DNA from: Protea cynaroides
Lineage: Eukaryota; Streptophyta; Magnoliopsida; Proteales; Proteaceae
Length of the DNA: 64,000 nt
NCBI GenBank assembly: GCA_028583415.1
Contig: CM053267.1
Span: 14,767,104 to 14,831,103 of the forward strand
Reading direction: 5' to 3'
Under the pieces are notes generated by a model that worked only from the letters and a program-made list of their open reading frames with translations, ran no database searches and had not been told where the DNA came from. Below are positions 34,231 to 46,676 of this stretch, in pieces. A program made the translations under genes and the position numbers. Numbering within the stretch: the first letter of the stretch is position 1; every line of letters begins with the position of its first letter.

Positions 34231-35648
34231 TTTTTCATCACATAAAATTTACAAGTACATCGGATCAATTTCCGTCGCATTAAATTCCATGATCAATGGT
34301 TTGATTTTCATCATGTTGAAATATTAACATAACTTGTTCTCAATAAACATTAGATAGACATGATGGTTCAAATCTCAAAAAATGATCGGTGATAAAGAAT
34401 AAAATTAAATAAATAAATAAATTTAAATAATATTCATGTACCATGCAAACAAAGGGTCGAAATACAATGTAAAATCCCATATTAATTATATACAGTATAA
34501 CAACATAGATTAAAATAATAATAATAATAATATACAACATAATATCAAAAGGTGGAAATAATGATGTACAAAAATATCAAAGATTAAATAAATAAATATG
34601 ATACAATATACCGTAAGATACCAAATCAGGATAAATAATAATATATACATGGTACCATATAAGATGTCAAAAATAATATTAAAATATCAAAGATAGGAAT
34701 ACGTATGCAAAATGATATGTCATATGCAAGCAAAAAAATCCGAAATTTAAAACAAACAAATAACAACAAGCTTGCAAGTGACTGTAAACCGAGAAGAAAA
34801 AAAGAAGCTAACCTGGTTCGAGGTGTTGCCGATGGTCGTCACAGCAGGTCGTGGAGATTGTCGAGGGTCATCGCAAGGTGTCGCGAGGTGGTCGGGGATT
34901 GACCGATGATGATCGCGGGTGGTGTCGTAGGTGAGGTAGGTGGTGAGAAGGAGGAGCAGAGGTGGTCGGGTGCCAATTTCCTTTCAACCGTAGCTCAGAC
35001 CAAAGATGGTCTGTTACAACAAAAAAAAAAAAAAGAAAAAAAAAAAAAAGAAAACAAACTGCCCGAAATCCTCTTTCTCATTCGGTTGAGATGGGATTTT
35101 ATAGCTGGGAGGAAGGACGATGGGGTTGGTGGCAGCATGGAGGCAGCATGGAGAGGAGTGGCGGTGGGGTGGACTGCTGGACATGGGCGATGGAGTATAG
35201 TCGGGCATGGCTGGGCAGGCTTGTGGCAGCGTGGCAGCATGGGGGCTGGACTGCTGGACATGGGCGGTGGAGTGTTGTCGAATGGAGGTGGTGCTGCTCT
35301 TGCGGCTGGGTATGGGAGAGGTGATGGGCAGCATGGTGGTGAGTTGCGATGAGAAGAGGTGGCAGCATGGAGAGGAGTGGCGGTGGGGTGTTCGGCGATT
35401 CTGCTGGGTAGGTAGGTGCGGCAGTGTGGCAAGAGGGTTGTCGGATGGGTGTTAATGAAGTATGGGAGGCGGAGTGATTCGTTGGACTGCTGCGGAGTCG
35501 TGTTGGTGAAGCTGCTAAATAGCGTGAGTTGCAGGTCCATGGGAGTAGGGGTGAGGGAGAATTGCTGATTTCTATCAGTTTTCTCTGTACAGGCATGGAT
35601 GGAGTAGGGTGCATAGAAGTGGGGTGTTGCACGGTAGCAACACCCCCA

Positions 35649-35650
<2 letters not shown>

Positions 35651-35691
<41 letters not shown>

Positions 35692-35775
35692 TCTCTCTTT
35701 TTCTTTCTCTCTCTTCCACTCTTTCTTCCTCTCTTTCGTCTTTTTCTGTTCTCTCTCTCTTCATCTCTCTTTCTC

Positions 35776-35825
<50 letters not shown>
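35651..35825. repeat. CT-rich microsatellite tract
   Basis: (CT)n runs at about 35652-35690 and 35779-35824 joined by irregular CTTT/CTCT sequence; the counterpart of the GA block at 1612-1872 in copy 1. Confidence 0.9.
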
Positions 35826-35830
<5 letters not shown>

Positions 35831-35926
35831 CTTATCGGACTCCTCATCTTGACATATACATACAAATATATATAATATACTATAACATAATATAGTATAA
35901 TATAGTATAAATAGCATAATAATATA

Positions 35927-36038
<112 letters not shown>

Positions 36039-36343
36039 CAAGTACATACACCTGGACCGATCGACTCGACCTGGGCCGGTCTGGGTTGGGTCAGGCTGGA
36101 CTGGTTGAGTTTGACGGGATTGGACTAAATTGGGCTTGAGCTGGGTTGGGCTGAGTAAGAATGGACTGGATCGATTTCTCTCTCTATTATGGATCCTCTC
36201 AGCTTGCAATTCCGCATGAAAAATTCCGATGGCTTCTGTCTCAGATCTTCCACGTCCACTTTGAAGAGGACGGACAAAGGAGCACACTGGTGCTCGAATT
36301 GTCGGATTTGGATGTCAAATGAACAAAATATGAAGAATTGAAG

Positions 36344-38656
36344 TTTCACACCCCAATTCCACACTGTTCAGAATGGTGTGATGAACCGTCAAATAACCAA
36401 CGGTTCAACCAGGATCTCTAATAGGCTATCCCCGCGTTATCCAAACTTTACATGCATCCACAATCATAATCAGAGTAATACAAAATAGCGGAAAATTTAT
36501 AAATAATATGAACTAAGAACTAAAATGATACCCATAAATAATAGCAAATTATTCTGTGTTTAACTAAGATATAAATATTTAAATACCAAATACATGTCTT
36601 ATAATTTCAATAAAGAAACCTACAAAAATATCTAATCGAATACACACGAGTTGCACTCGCAAAAGGAGTCGTGTGTATCGTCTTCAGCTCCAACTTCCAT
36701 AGCTGCTACAGTTCCATACGTCGACGCATTCAGATAATCTTCAACTGTATAACCTGCATCATCAACTAAAATATTCGACGTCGAGGGGTGAGCACACAAC
36801 ACGGCTCAGTGAGTAGCCAAAACAATGCAACATTACATATGCATGCAAAAAGTCAATTCATATCTTTGGTCTTGGTTTATAGTTTGCAATGTGCGATAGA
36901 AAGGTTGGGTGGTCAAAGGTTAACGTTTATTGACACCGCCTCTATACACAGGGTGTGGAAGCCCGCCCGAAGGTTAACGTTTATCGTCGTCCCCATCCAC
37001 CCTACCATAACATTATACAACAAAGGTTAACGTTTATTGCTATATAATGCTATACCAACACGTAAGCCCCTGTTAGCGAGGGCTTGCAAACTGGGCTCAC
37101 TGCTAACCAATCCTAATGCCAAACAGTGTATCCAAGGCCTCACCCCAGCATCCCTCAGAACATCCATAGAGATAGAGCTAAGGCCCCCCGGTAGAGTCAG
37201 AGGCTACAAGGACCGAGACCACCTCCCCTGATACTCTACGACATAATAGTTCTGCTAAGGTAATGGCGATACGACGATGTCAATGCACAAGACTTGAGTT
37301 AGAGATAGAGCTAAAGTGCTGAGACCCACCAAAGGTTAACGTTTATTGACGTTCTCATCACACCTCCCCTGATACTCGCTCGCATCAAGCACATCAACCA
37401 CACACATACAATCACATGCCTATTCCTATCATCATCATCATCATCATGTTATAAACAATAAAGTAAATATGCATGAACAAGTAATAGAAATATTGGATGG
37501 CATGCTGTATGCACATTACAAACATATTCGCATAGAATCAAACATGGCATAGGACTCAATAAAAGAAAAACAGTTTATTATTAACCAATTTAGTTTGGGG
37601 TTAAGGTTCCTCACCTTAGCTTGCTAATAGATACTTTTCCAAGCTTTAAAATCACCTTTATAATGTTATTATATTGCTAGAAAACCTAACAAAGTCGATA
37701 GAATTTAATTAGAATTAATTCAGAATTTATAAACCATTCTGTCAACTGAGGGTCGATACTAGGGTCGATGCTAGGGTCGATGGGTCTATCGACCCTCCCT
37801 CCATTCTGAACTTCCCGAATGCTGAGGGTCGATGGTCAGAAACACCTAGGGTCGGATGGTCTATCGACCCTCGGTGCGACCCTTGGTGCACTCTGGTCCA
37901 ATTTCCACTTTTAATCCATTCTTCGTGTTTGGGGTCCTATGGTTTGCTTCCTACATTCCTTCAATAGTCATTACATGGTCTAGAACCATGTATAATCCAT
38001 CTAGATAGCTTTCGTGCATCCTCCTATGGTTTTCCATGAAAACCTAACCATGGATGGATGGTTTGGGTTTCTCCGAAATCCTACACTTAACCATATCTAA
38101 CCTAAGGTCAATAGAAACTCATGGAATTAGTATCCATACCTGAGAAGATTACTTTTCTCTGCAATTTCTTCTCCTCTTTGCTAAGCCTTCTTCCTAGCCT
38201 CCTTTCTTCCTCTTTTCCTTATTCTCTCTTTCTCTCAATTCAATTAGGGTTGTGAAAGGAGTGAAAGTGGCTTAGGAACGTCCTTTAAATAGACTAGGAA
38301 TGTCCTATAATAATCCCATTGAGATTTGGAAAGAATCCCAACCGAAAATTAGGAAATTTCCTAATTTCAGTTTTCGTCAGAAACCGAGGGTCGATGGGAG
38401 GGTCGATGATCCCGTCGACTCTAGGGTCTTAAGCTGTCCGACCCTCCCTTCAAAACTGAGGGTCTGACTTTCTGTTTTGGGAGGTCCGACCCTGCTTAGC
38501 TGGGTGTGCGACCCTTCCCTAAAATTAAGTGTTTTTGGGTCGATTTTATACCTGGGATCTCGATCTCCTTCATGCCCTTGGTCCATATGACTGGACCATG
38601 ATGGGTAAACCTGGTTCAAGGTGGTAAGACCGGGTTAGTTTGACACGGGTCTTATA
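36344..38656 (-). mobile_element. Solo LTR of element A's family, nested in solo LTR copy 2
   Basis: A 2313-bp reverse-complement relative of the element A LTR, with ends CACACCCCAATTCC (left) and CGGGTCTTATA (right). Each terminal dinucleotide is mutated by one base. The perfect TSD TGAAG is at 36339-36343 and 38657-38661. It carries GGGTCGA motif clusters at 37742-37900 and 38386-38540 and a (CAT)n run near 37425-37447. It interrupts the 158-bp repeat end of the host LTR. No internal sequence remains, so it arose by LTR-LTR recombination. Confidence 0.9.
36903..37350 (-). repeat. Four dispersed AAGGTTAACGTTTATYG motifs
   Basis: The 16-mer occurs near 36903, 36970, 37024 and 37332. It contains the palindromes GTTAAC and AACGTT. 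The matching region of element A's LTRs lacks it; element B LTRs have one diverged copy (AATAAACGTGACCTT near 48239). This LTR therefore belongs to a sublineage with an amplified motif. Confidence 0.7.
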
Positions 38657-38661
38657 TGAAG

Positions 38662-38960
38662 CTTTGACGATAATTCGCCCAGCAACTTTGCATGGGACCC
38701 GCAGGCGACTTCTACCCAAAATTCTTTACGTCCATTTTGAAGAGGACAGACAATAGAGCACAGTGGCACTTGAATCGTCTGATTCGGACTTCGGATGATC
38801 AAGATATGAAGGATTGGATTTTTGACGATAATCCAATCGACAACTTTGCATGGGACCCGCTGATGGCTTCCGTCCAAAATTCTTCACGTCCACTTTAAAG
38901 AGGATAGGCAAGGGAGCACAGTGGCGCTTGAATCGTCAGATTTGGATGTCGAAAGATCAA
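38662..38960 (-). repeat. 158-bp repeat units, solo LTR copy 2
   Basis: About two units containing CAACTTTGCATGGGACCCGC, matching the 760-1320 array in reverse. The nested solo LTR inserted at their inner edge. Confidence 0.8.
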
Positions 38961-39482
38961 GATATAGTCGAATGAAGTCCGATCGATTTAAATCATGATA
39001 ATTTGCCCAATAAATCCTTAATTTATGATAATTTATAGAAAAGCCCTTGGATTTAATAAGCCAATTTCAATCCGACTAAAATCGCGACATCTTCTTCGTT
39101 TGATATCGGAATGGAGTGATTCTGGTATCATTTCGAAGGTATTTCCATGACCTTGCTGTAGGGCCTGCCAAAATCAGCTTTGAAATCACCACTTATCGTC
39201 CAAACCATGAATTGACCCGCAATCCTTCTGAATATGCCCATCAAGACTCTTGTTCATGGCTGGGGATGGCAAAAATAGGGTGCTTACACCAGGGTCTGAT
39301 ACTAAGGGTCGGACATACCATCGACCCTCACCATCGACCCTGCATAGAAAAGACAGTATTTTTTTTCATAAAATGAATTGAAATTTGAAATGTCACATTG
39401 GTTAACGTGCTTACATGAAATATAAATGATTATCTCACCTATTTTGATGATTTTCAGGCACCACCAATCTCAGAAGGAAATT

Positions 39483-40672
39483 ATGTCTGGACGAAGAGTA
39501 ACCAGACAGAGCCGAAATGCAGTTCCACCACCACCACCTGTGGAGGAAACTAGCCAGGAGAATGTATATGTCCCAGGAAATTCTGATTAGGCAAACCCTA
39601 CAAATTTGCCACCTCCACCACCTGAGTTAGCAACCGTGGTGATGAATTTGGCACAGCAACTAGAACAGATGCAACATGCGCAGGCTCAAATGCAAGTTGC
39701 AATGGGAATCATGTTCCAAGCTGCTCATGCTACACCCATGCAGACCGGACAAGCCAGTGTAGCACTGGTGGATAACCACCCGGCACCTCAAACCCCTCAA
39801 CCACCAGCTGCACAGATTCCAGTACCGGGTCTGGAAACAGCCCAGGTTAATTATCAGTATCCACAACCTATGTTTGGGGCATACCCCCAAAATCAGATGG
39901 ATCACTCTCGGCTGGTTGAGATATTTCTGAAGATGAAGCCCAGGGAATTTAACGGTAAACCGTCGGATCAGTTATGGCCAACACATTGGATCGATGAAAT
40001 GGAGAGAAACTTTCTGATGATGACTATCACCGAGGAAGAGAAAGTACTATGTGCCACCTTCATGCTAAAGGGTGATGCACATCATTGGTGGAAATCTACC
40101 CGGGCCTATTTATTGACCAAGCATGCCCTATTGACTTGGGATATTTATAAAGAAGCTTTCTTTGAGAAGTATTTTCCACAAAGCTTCAGAGATTCTATGG
40201 AGAAGGAGTTCCTGAGTTTATATGAGGGACAGATGTCAGTGGATGCATATCAACAGCGTTATGAGGAGCTGTTTTTCTTCGCACCACTTAGCATGCAGGA
40301 AGAAGACATCAAGACCCGTAGGTTTGTCACGGGACTTAGAGGAAGCATCAGAGAGTACTTCTGGGCTTAGAAAAGAAGATTTACAATGAAGCTATCCAAA
40401 TCGCTCGAGTTATTGAATTGAGCCAGAAGGAAAGCTACTTTACACAGAACAGAGGCATGAAAAGGCCTGCGGGAAATTCTTACAATGGAGGTAATAACAA
40501 GACATACAAACCTTTCCGTCCTCAGAATTTCACTGCTGCACCCAAGACCACTCAAGCAGCTCAGCAGCAACCGAAGCCAAATTCTGAAGGTCCGAGATGT
40601 TACAACTGCAACCAAGTGGGACATATGATCAGGGATTGTCCTAAACCCAAGAAGCAAGTACATCAAAGATGA
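39483..40672 (+). pseudogene. gag of element A
   Basis: The start ATG at 39483 reads MSGRRVTRQSRNAVPPPPP. Typical Tekay-type Gag features follow: MNLAQQLEQMQHAQAQMQVA, then LKMKPREFNGKPSDQLWPTH, LKGDAHHWWK, and a CCHC knuckle CYNCNQVGHMIRDC near 40600. Lesions: TAG at 39588-39590, a frameshift near 40360 (REYFWA then stop, with the expected continuation in another frame) and TGA at 40670-40672. The knuckle would bind RNA and package the element transcript. Most lesions are single-base changes. Confidence 0.9.
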
Positions 40673-40724
40673 GTATACGCTGTTACATCCGAGGATGTTG
40701 TCGCATCACCCGATGTGGTCACAG

Positions 40725-40793
40725 GTATGACTGAAACCTTTTAAGTTGTAATTACATTGTATGAGCATGTAGACTAAGTAAAATAAATCACAG
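40725..40793 (+). other. Intron-like 69-bp insert at the gag-protease junction
   Basis: CACAG|GTATGA ... AATCACAG|GTATCG: a GT...AG segment with an in-frame TAA, flanked by the direct repeat CACAGGTAT. Removing it keeps the frame from DVVTG into IVPINGVPARV. It could be a small intron, or a tandem-duplication scar. Confidence 0.4.
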
Positions 40794-43700
40794 GTATCGT
40801 ACCTATAAATGGCGTACCCGCCAGAGTACTCTTTGATTCAGGAGCTACTCATTCATTTATATCTGTGTCATTCAGAAAGAAGCTGAATTTACCCATCAAA
40901 ACATTGGACTACAAACTACTTGTACGATCACCAATGGGGTTAGAAGTAGAATTAGAGAAAGGTTATGGACCATGTCCAGTTCTCATTGGCGAGAAAACCT
41001 TAGATGCAACCTTGATACAAATTGAGATGGCAGACTTTGACGTCATCTTGGGAATGGACTGGTTAGCTCGGCATTCTGCAAACCTGTTATGCGCCGAAAA
41101 GAAGCTAACATTTAAAGACAAAGAAGGAGCAGAATTCAGTTTTGCAGGAACCAAACTTCCCCGTAGACGCAAACTCATACTCTCAGCACTAAAGGCTAAG
41201 AAGTGCCTTGAGAAGGGAGCAGTCGGGTTTCTAGTATCAGTGGTCGACCTAACCAAGGAAGCACCACAAATGAAAGATTTTGAAGTCGTGCGGGACTATC
41301 CCGACGTATTTCTGGAGGAACTACCAGGATTACCACCCGACCGAGCCACCAAGTTTGTGATAGACCTTATACCTGGAGCCGCACCAGTATCAAAAGCACC
41401 TTACAGAATGGCTCCTACTGAACTGAAGGAACTGAAAGTGCAACTACAGGAACTGCTAGACAAGGGTTATATTCGACCCAGTATATCACCATGGGGAGCA
41501 CCGGTGTTATTCGTGAAGAAGAAGGACTGTAGCGTTCGATTATGCATCGACTATCAGGAGTTGAATAAACTGACAATCAAGAATCGATATCCACTACCTC
41601 GGATCGATGACTTGTTCGATCAGTTGCAATGAGCAAAAGTATTTTCTAAGATCGATCTTCGGTCAGGCTATCATCAGTTGAAGATTAAAGAAGGTGATAT
41701 TCCTAAGACAGCTTTCAGGACCAGATATGGACATTATGAGTTCTTGGTCATGTCTTTTGGATTAACAAATGCACCGACAACTTTCATGGAACTTATGAAC
41801 TGGGTCTTCCACGATATGTTGGACACGTCGGTCATAGTATTTATTGATGATATTGGTATACTCCAAGGACAAGGAAACCCATATCAAGAACCTAAACGCC
41901 GCCCTACAGTGTTTAAGGAAAGAGAAGTTATATGCCAAATTTTCAAAGTGTGAGTTTTGGCTAAGTGAAGTCGTCTTCCTAGGCCATGTAGTATCCGCTG
42001 AAGGAATCAAAATGGACCCCAGCAAGATCGAGGCTATTGTAAAGTGGGAAGCACCAAAGAGCGTTTCAGAAATTAGAAGTTTTCTGGGTCTCGCTGGTTA
42101 TTATCGGAGATTCATAGAAGACTATTCCCGGATTGATGTACCTCTCACCAGTCTGACTAAGAAAGGTGAAAAGTTTGTGTGGACGGATAAATGTGAGAAG
42201 AGCTTCTAAACATTCAAGACCAGATTGATATCCGCTCCGATTTTGACTATTCCTGTTCCAGGACAGACATTTACCTTATACACTGATGCATCAGGACTGG
42301 AATTGGGATGTGTGCTTATGCAAGGAGAGCAAGTAATTGCTTATGCCTCGAGACAGTTGAAGATACATGAGAAAAATTACCCCACTCATGATTTGGAGTT
42401 AGCGGCAGTAGTACATGCTGTCAAGATATGGAGATATTACCTATACGGAGAGAAATTTCAGATTAAGTTGGACCATAAAAGTCTTACTTATTTATTTAAT
42501 CAGAAGGAATTGAATATGAGACAAAGGAGATGGCTGGAACTATTAAAAGGCTATGATTGTAATATCCAGTATCATCCGGGGAAAGCTAATGTAGTAGCGG
42601 ATGCGTTGAGCAGAAAGGCAATGATAAAATCTCAAGGAGAGGTTAGTACAACCACAGCAATGTGTACTACCGGAATGGTATTCAATCACGACAATGAGCA
42701 ATATGTGATAGACGCAACGGATGAATCAGCCAACCAAGGGTTTATTCATCAGTTTTCAAATATGTTCGCCGCTTTGAAGATTATACCGGATATAATGGAT
42801 GAAGTGAAGACAGCTATTAAATCAGATCCTTATCTGAAAACAGTACAAGAAGATATCGAGAAAGGTAGGACTAGTCCTGAGTTCACCTTGGACGAAGAGA
42901 AAGTACTAAAATACAAAGGAAGAATATGTGTACCTGAAACAGAAAGTGTGGACATTAGATACTGACTGATGAAAGAAGCCCATACCACCATCTATTCGAT
43001 ACATCCTGGAAGTACAAAAATGTATCATGATCTAAAGAAACTATATTGGTGGAGAGGAATGAAAGCAGATGTAGCTAAGTTCGTGTCTCAATGCCTAAAT
43101 TGTCAACAAGTAAAGGCTGAACGACAAAGACCAGCAGGACTGTTACAGCCGTTACCAGAACCAGCATGGAAATGGGACCGCATCACTATGGACTTCGTCA
43201 CGGGATTACTACTGACTCCTCGAGTAGTTGACACAGTTTGGGTGATTGTAGACCGTCTGACTAAACAGCTCGCTTCATACCAATACGACCTCAGTATACA
43301 CTGGAAAGGTTAGCAAAGTTGTATGTGGATAATATTGTACGGTTACACGGTGTACCAGAGAGCATTGTATCCGATAGAGATCCTCGATTTACTTCTAAGT
43401 TTTGGGAAGGATTGCAAATGGCTATGGGTACAACATTGAAGTTCAGTACTGCATTCCACCCACAGACAGATGGACAGTCAGAGCATACAATTCAGATTCT
43501 AGAAGATAAGCTACGAGTATGTGTAATTGATTTTAAAGGATCATGGGATGAAAAGTTACCATTGATCGAGTTCGCGTATAACAATAGCTATCAGGCTACT
43601 ATACAGATGTCATCTTATGAAGCACTGTATGGCAGAAAGTATCGAACTCCTTTATTTTGGGATGAAGTTGGAGAACGTAGTATTGTTGGACCGGAATTTA

Positions 43701-44275
43701 TTGAAGAGACTTGTCGAGTGGTCGACATTATCAAGGAAAGAGTGAGAACAGCTCAGAACCGTCAGAAGCAATATGCAGATACTCGACGTAAAGATCTGGA
43801 GTTCGCCGTAAGTGATAAAGTATTTTTGAAGGTATCGCCTATGCGAGGATTGAAAAGGTTCGGACAGAAAGGGAAACTAAGTCCAAGATATGTCGGGCCG
43901 TATGAATTCTAGCTAAGCGGGGTAAAGTGGCTTATCAGTTAGCACTACCATCATCTATGTCAAGTGTGCATGACGTATTTCATATTTCCCTATTGAAGAA
44001 GTATGTCAAGGACCCAACGCATGTGTTGACAGTAGATTTACCAGATTTGACTGATGATTTGACATTTGAAGTAACACCAACTGAAATCACCAGCCGAAAG
44101 GTTCAACGTCTACGCAACCGAGATATCTATTATGTTAAGGTCACATGGAAAAGTAGAGACATGGAAGAAATTATATGGGAAGAAGAAAATGCTATGCGAA
44201 AGCAATACCCTCACTTATTTGATTCAGAAGGTACGTACAATTTTGAGGACGAAATTTTTATAAGTAGGGGGCAGT
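40794..44275 (+). pseudogene. pol of element A: protease, RT, RNase H, integrase, chromodomain
   Basis: Protease FDSGATHSFIS at about 40836-40868. RT from about 41280 (DYPDVFLEELPGLPPDR, KIDLRSGYHQLKI, FIDDI active site near 41841-41855). RNase H LYTDASGLELGCVLMQ (42278), HPGKANVVADALSRK (42575). Integrase HHCC zinc finger (H-x5-H, CLNCQQ) 42975-43110, catalytic core WDRITMDFVTG, SDRDPRFTSKFW, and IEFAYNNSYQ to 43912. The C-terminal LRNRDIYYVKVTWKSR...EEIIWEEENAMRKQYPHLF is a chromodomain remnant. Stops at 41630-41632, 42207, 42963, 43310 and 43910 and a small deletion right after the RT FIDDI motif (near 41855) shift frames. Each enzyme is recognisable but none is in one uninterrupted frame with the others. 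Confidence 0.92.
44262..44271 (+). other. Polypurine tract of element A
   Basis: AAGTAGGGGG, four bases before the TG of the 3' LTR; primes plus-strand synthesis in reverse transcription. Confidence 0.85.
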
Positions 44276-46540
44276 TGTAAGACCCGTGTCAATCTAACCC
44301 GGTCTTATCACCTTGAACCAGGTTTACCCATCATGGTCGAGTCAAATGGACAAAGGGCGTGAAGGAGATCGAGATCCAGGTATCAAATCGACCCTAAAAC
44401 ACTTAATTTAAGGGGAGGGTCGCATACCCAGCCAGGGAGGGTCGGACCTCCCAAAACAGAAAGTCAGACCCCCAGTTTTGAAGGGAGGGTCGGACAACTT
44501 AGAAACCTAGGGTCGACGGGATCATCGACCCTCCCATCGACCCTCGGTTGCCGTCGAAACTAAAATTAGGAAATTTCCTAATTTTTGATTTGGATTCTTT
44601 CCTAATCTCAAAGGGACTTAATTCAGGATGTTCCTACTCTATTTAAAGAACGTCCCTAAGCCTCTTTCACTCTTTTTACAACCCTAATTGAATTGAGACA
44701 AAGAGAGGAGAAGGAAAAGGAGAAGAAGAGAAGCAAGGAAAAGAAGATAGCAAAAAGGAGAAGAGTTGCAGAGAGGGAGTAATCTTCTCAGGTATGGATA
44801 CTAATTTCATGAGTTTCTACAAACCTTAGGTTAGATAATAATGAGAGTATGATCTCAGAGAAACCTAAACCATCAACCCATGGTTAGGTTTTCATAGAAA
44901 ACTATGGGAGATTACATGAAAGCTATCTAGGTTGATGATTCATGGTTCTAGACCATGGAATGAATGTTGAATGGACTGTATGAGCAAGTCATAGGACCCC
45001 AAACACGAAGAATGGACTAAAAGAGGGAATTGGACCAAAATACACCGAGGGTCGCATAGAGGGTCGATGACCATCCGACCCTAGGTGATCCTGAGTATCG
45101 ACCCTCAGTGTTCGGGAAGTTCAGATTTTGGGGAGGGTCGCACCCAGGGTCGTTCAGGACTCCGAGCCTACCTCCGACCCTCAGTTAACAGAATGGTTTT
45201 TAAATTCTGAATAAATTCTAATTAAATTTTATCGACTTTGTTAGGTCTTCTAGCAATATAATAACATTATAAAGGTGATTCTAAAGCTTAAAAAAAATAT
45301 CTATTAGCAAGCTAAGGTGAGGGAACAAGACCTAAACTAATTGGTTAATAATAAATTGTTTTACTTCTTGAGTCCAATACCATATTGATTCTATGCGTGT
45401 ATGTTTGTATGTGCATTTAACATGTTATCTAATATTTCTATTATTTATTCATGCATATTTACTTTATTGTTTATAACATGATGATGATGATGATGATGAT
45501 AGGAATAGGCATGTGAATGTTTGTGTTTGGCCAGTGTATATGGTGAGGGTAGTTATGGTATCAACTGGTACAACCATGACCGTTCTTCATGGGGTGTATA
45601 TTGTGCTATGGTCTACTCAAGTCATGTCCACTGATGTTGTCGTATCGCCATTACCTTAGCAGAACTATTGCGACGTAGGGCATCAAGGAGGGTCTCGGTC
45701 CTTGAGTCCTATACTCTACCGAGGGGCCTTAGCTCTATCTCTACGGGTGCTCTGAGGGATGCTGGGGTGAGGCCTTGGATACACTGTTTGGCATTAGGAT
45801 TGGTTAGTTGCGCGCTTAGTTTGCAACCCTAGCCAGCAGGGGTTTATTTGTTGGTATGGTATCAACCGGTACAGCCATGCCGTTTTCATGGGGTGTATAT
45901 TGTGCCATTTTGGGTGTTATGGGCGACAGTGCAGGAGTCATTGGGCGTATCCACACACTTGTGTATAGAGGTGCGGCGACCACCTATCCTTTCTATAGCA
46001 CAGTGCAAACTATAAACCAGACCAAAGATATAAATTGATTGCATGCATATGTATTGTTGCATTGTTTTGTTTGCTCACTGAGCCATGATGTGTGCTCACC
46101 CCTCGACGTCAAATATTTTTAGTTGATGATGCATGTTATACCGTTGAAGACTATTTAAATGCTCCAGCGTACGGGAACGTTGCGGCGATGGAAGTGGAAG
46201 ATGAAGTGGATACACATGACGTCTCTTGCGAGTGCAACTCATGTGTATTCAATTAGATTTATGGTTCATTTATTTGGATTTATTAAAGACATGTATTTGG
46301 TATTTAATTAATTATGTCTCTGTTGATACAGAATAATTTGTTATTTAAATTTTAATATCACATAGATTCTCAGTTCATTTTATTATAAGACTTCCGCTAT
46401 TGTGTATTTACTCTGATTATGAATGTGGATGTATGGAGTTTAGATAACACAGATATAGCCTATTCGAGATCCTGTTTGAACCGTTGGTTTGCTAGCGGTT
46501 CATCACACCATTCTGAATAGTACAGAATTGGGGTGTGACA
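44276..46540 (+). repeat. 3' LTR of element A
   Basis: 2265 bp, nearly identical by eye to the 5' LTR (scattered single-base differences). Motif clusters are at 44395-44545 and 45053-45182. TSD CTATA follows at 46541-46545. Confidence 0.93.
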
Positions 46541-46545
46541 CTATA

Positions 46546-46671
46546 CCCCACAGAGATCCCTGGATCTCCACTCTCATGATCACCATGTCCCTACTTGGGT
46601 GCCAACCATCAACAACATGGCCCTTATATTGTGCTCTAATACGCTACACATCCATCAAACAACAACCAACA
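46546..46671 (-). mobile_element. Interrupted minus-strand LTR, middle piece
   Basis: Sequence between elements A and B; non-coding, continuing the 26170-26345 piece after the CTATA duplication. Confidence 0.45.
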
Positions 46672-46676
46672 TACAT

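Noticed and set aside
34995..35917. Minus-strand frames of 218 and 272 codons
   Set aside because: Pro/His/Ser/Thr-rich translation of the C-rich block and (GA)n microsatellite of solo LTR copy 2; low-complexity and not conserved in copy 1.
40963..41256. Minus-strand frame opposite the element A protease
   Set aside because: Shadow of the protease/RT frame; no independent features.
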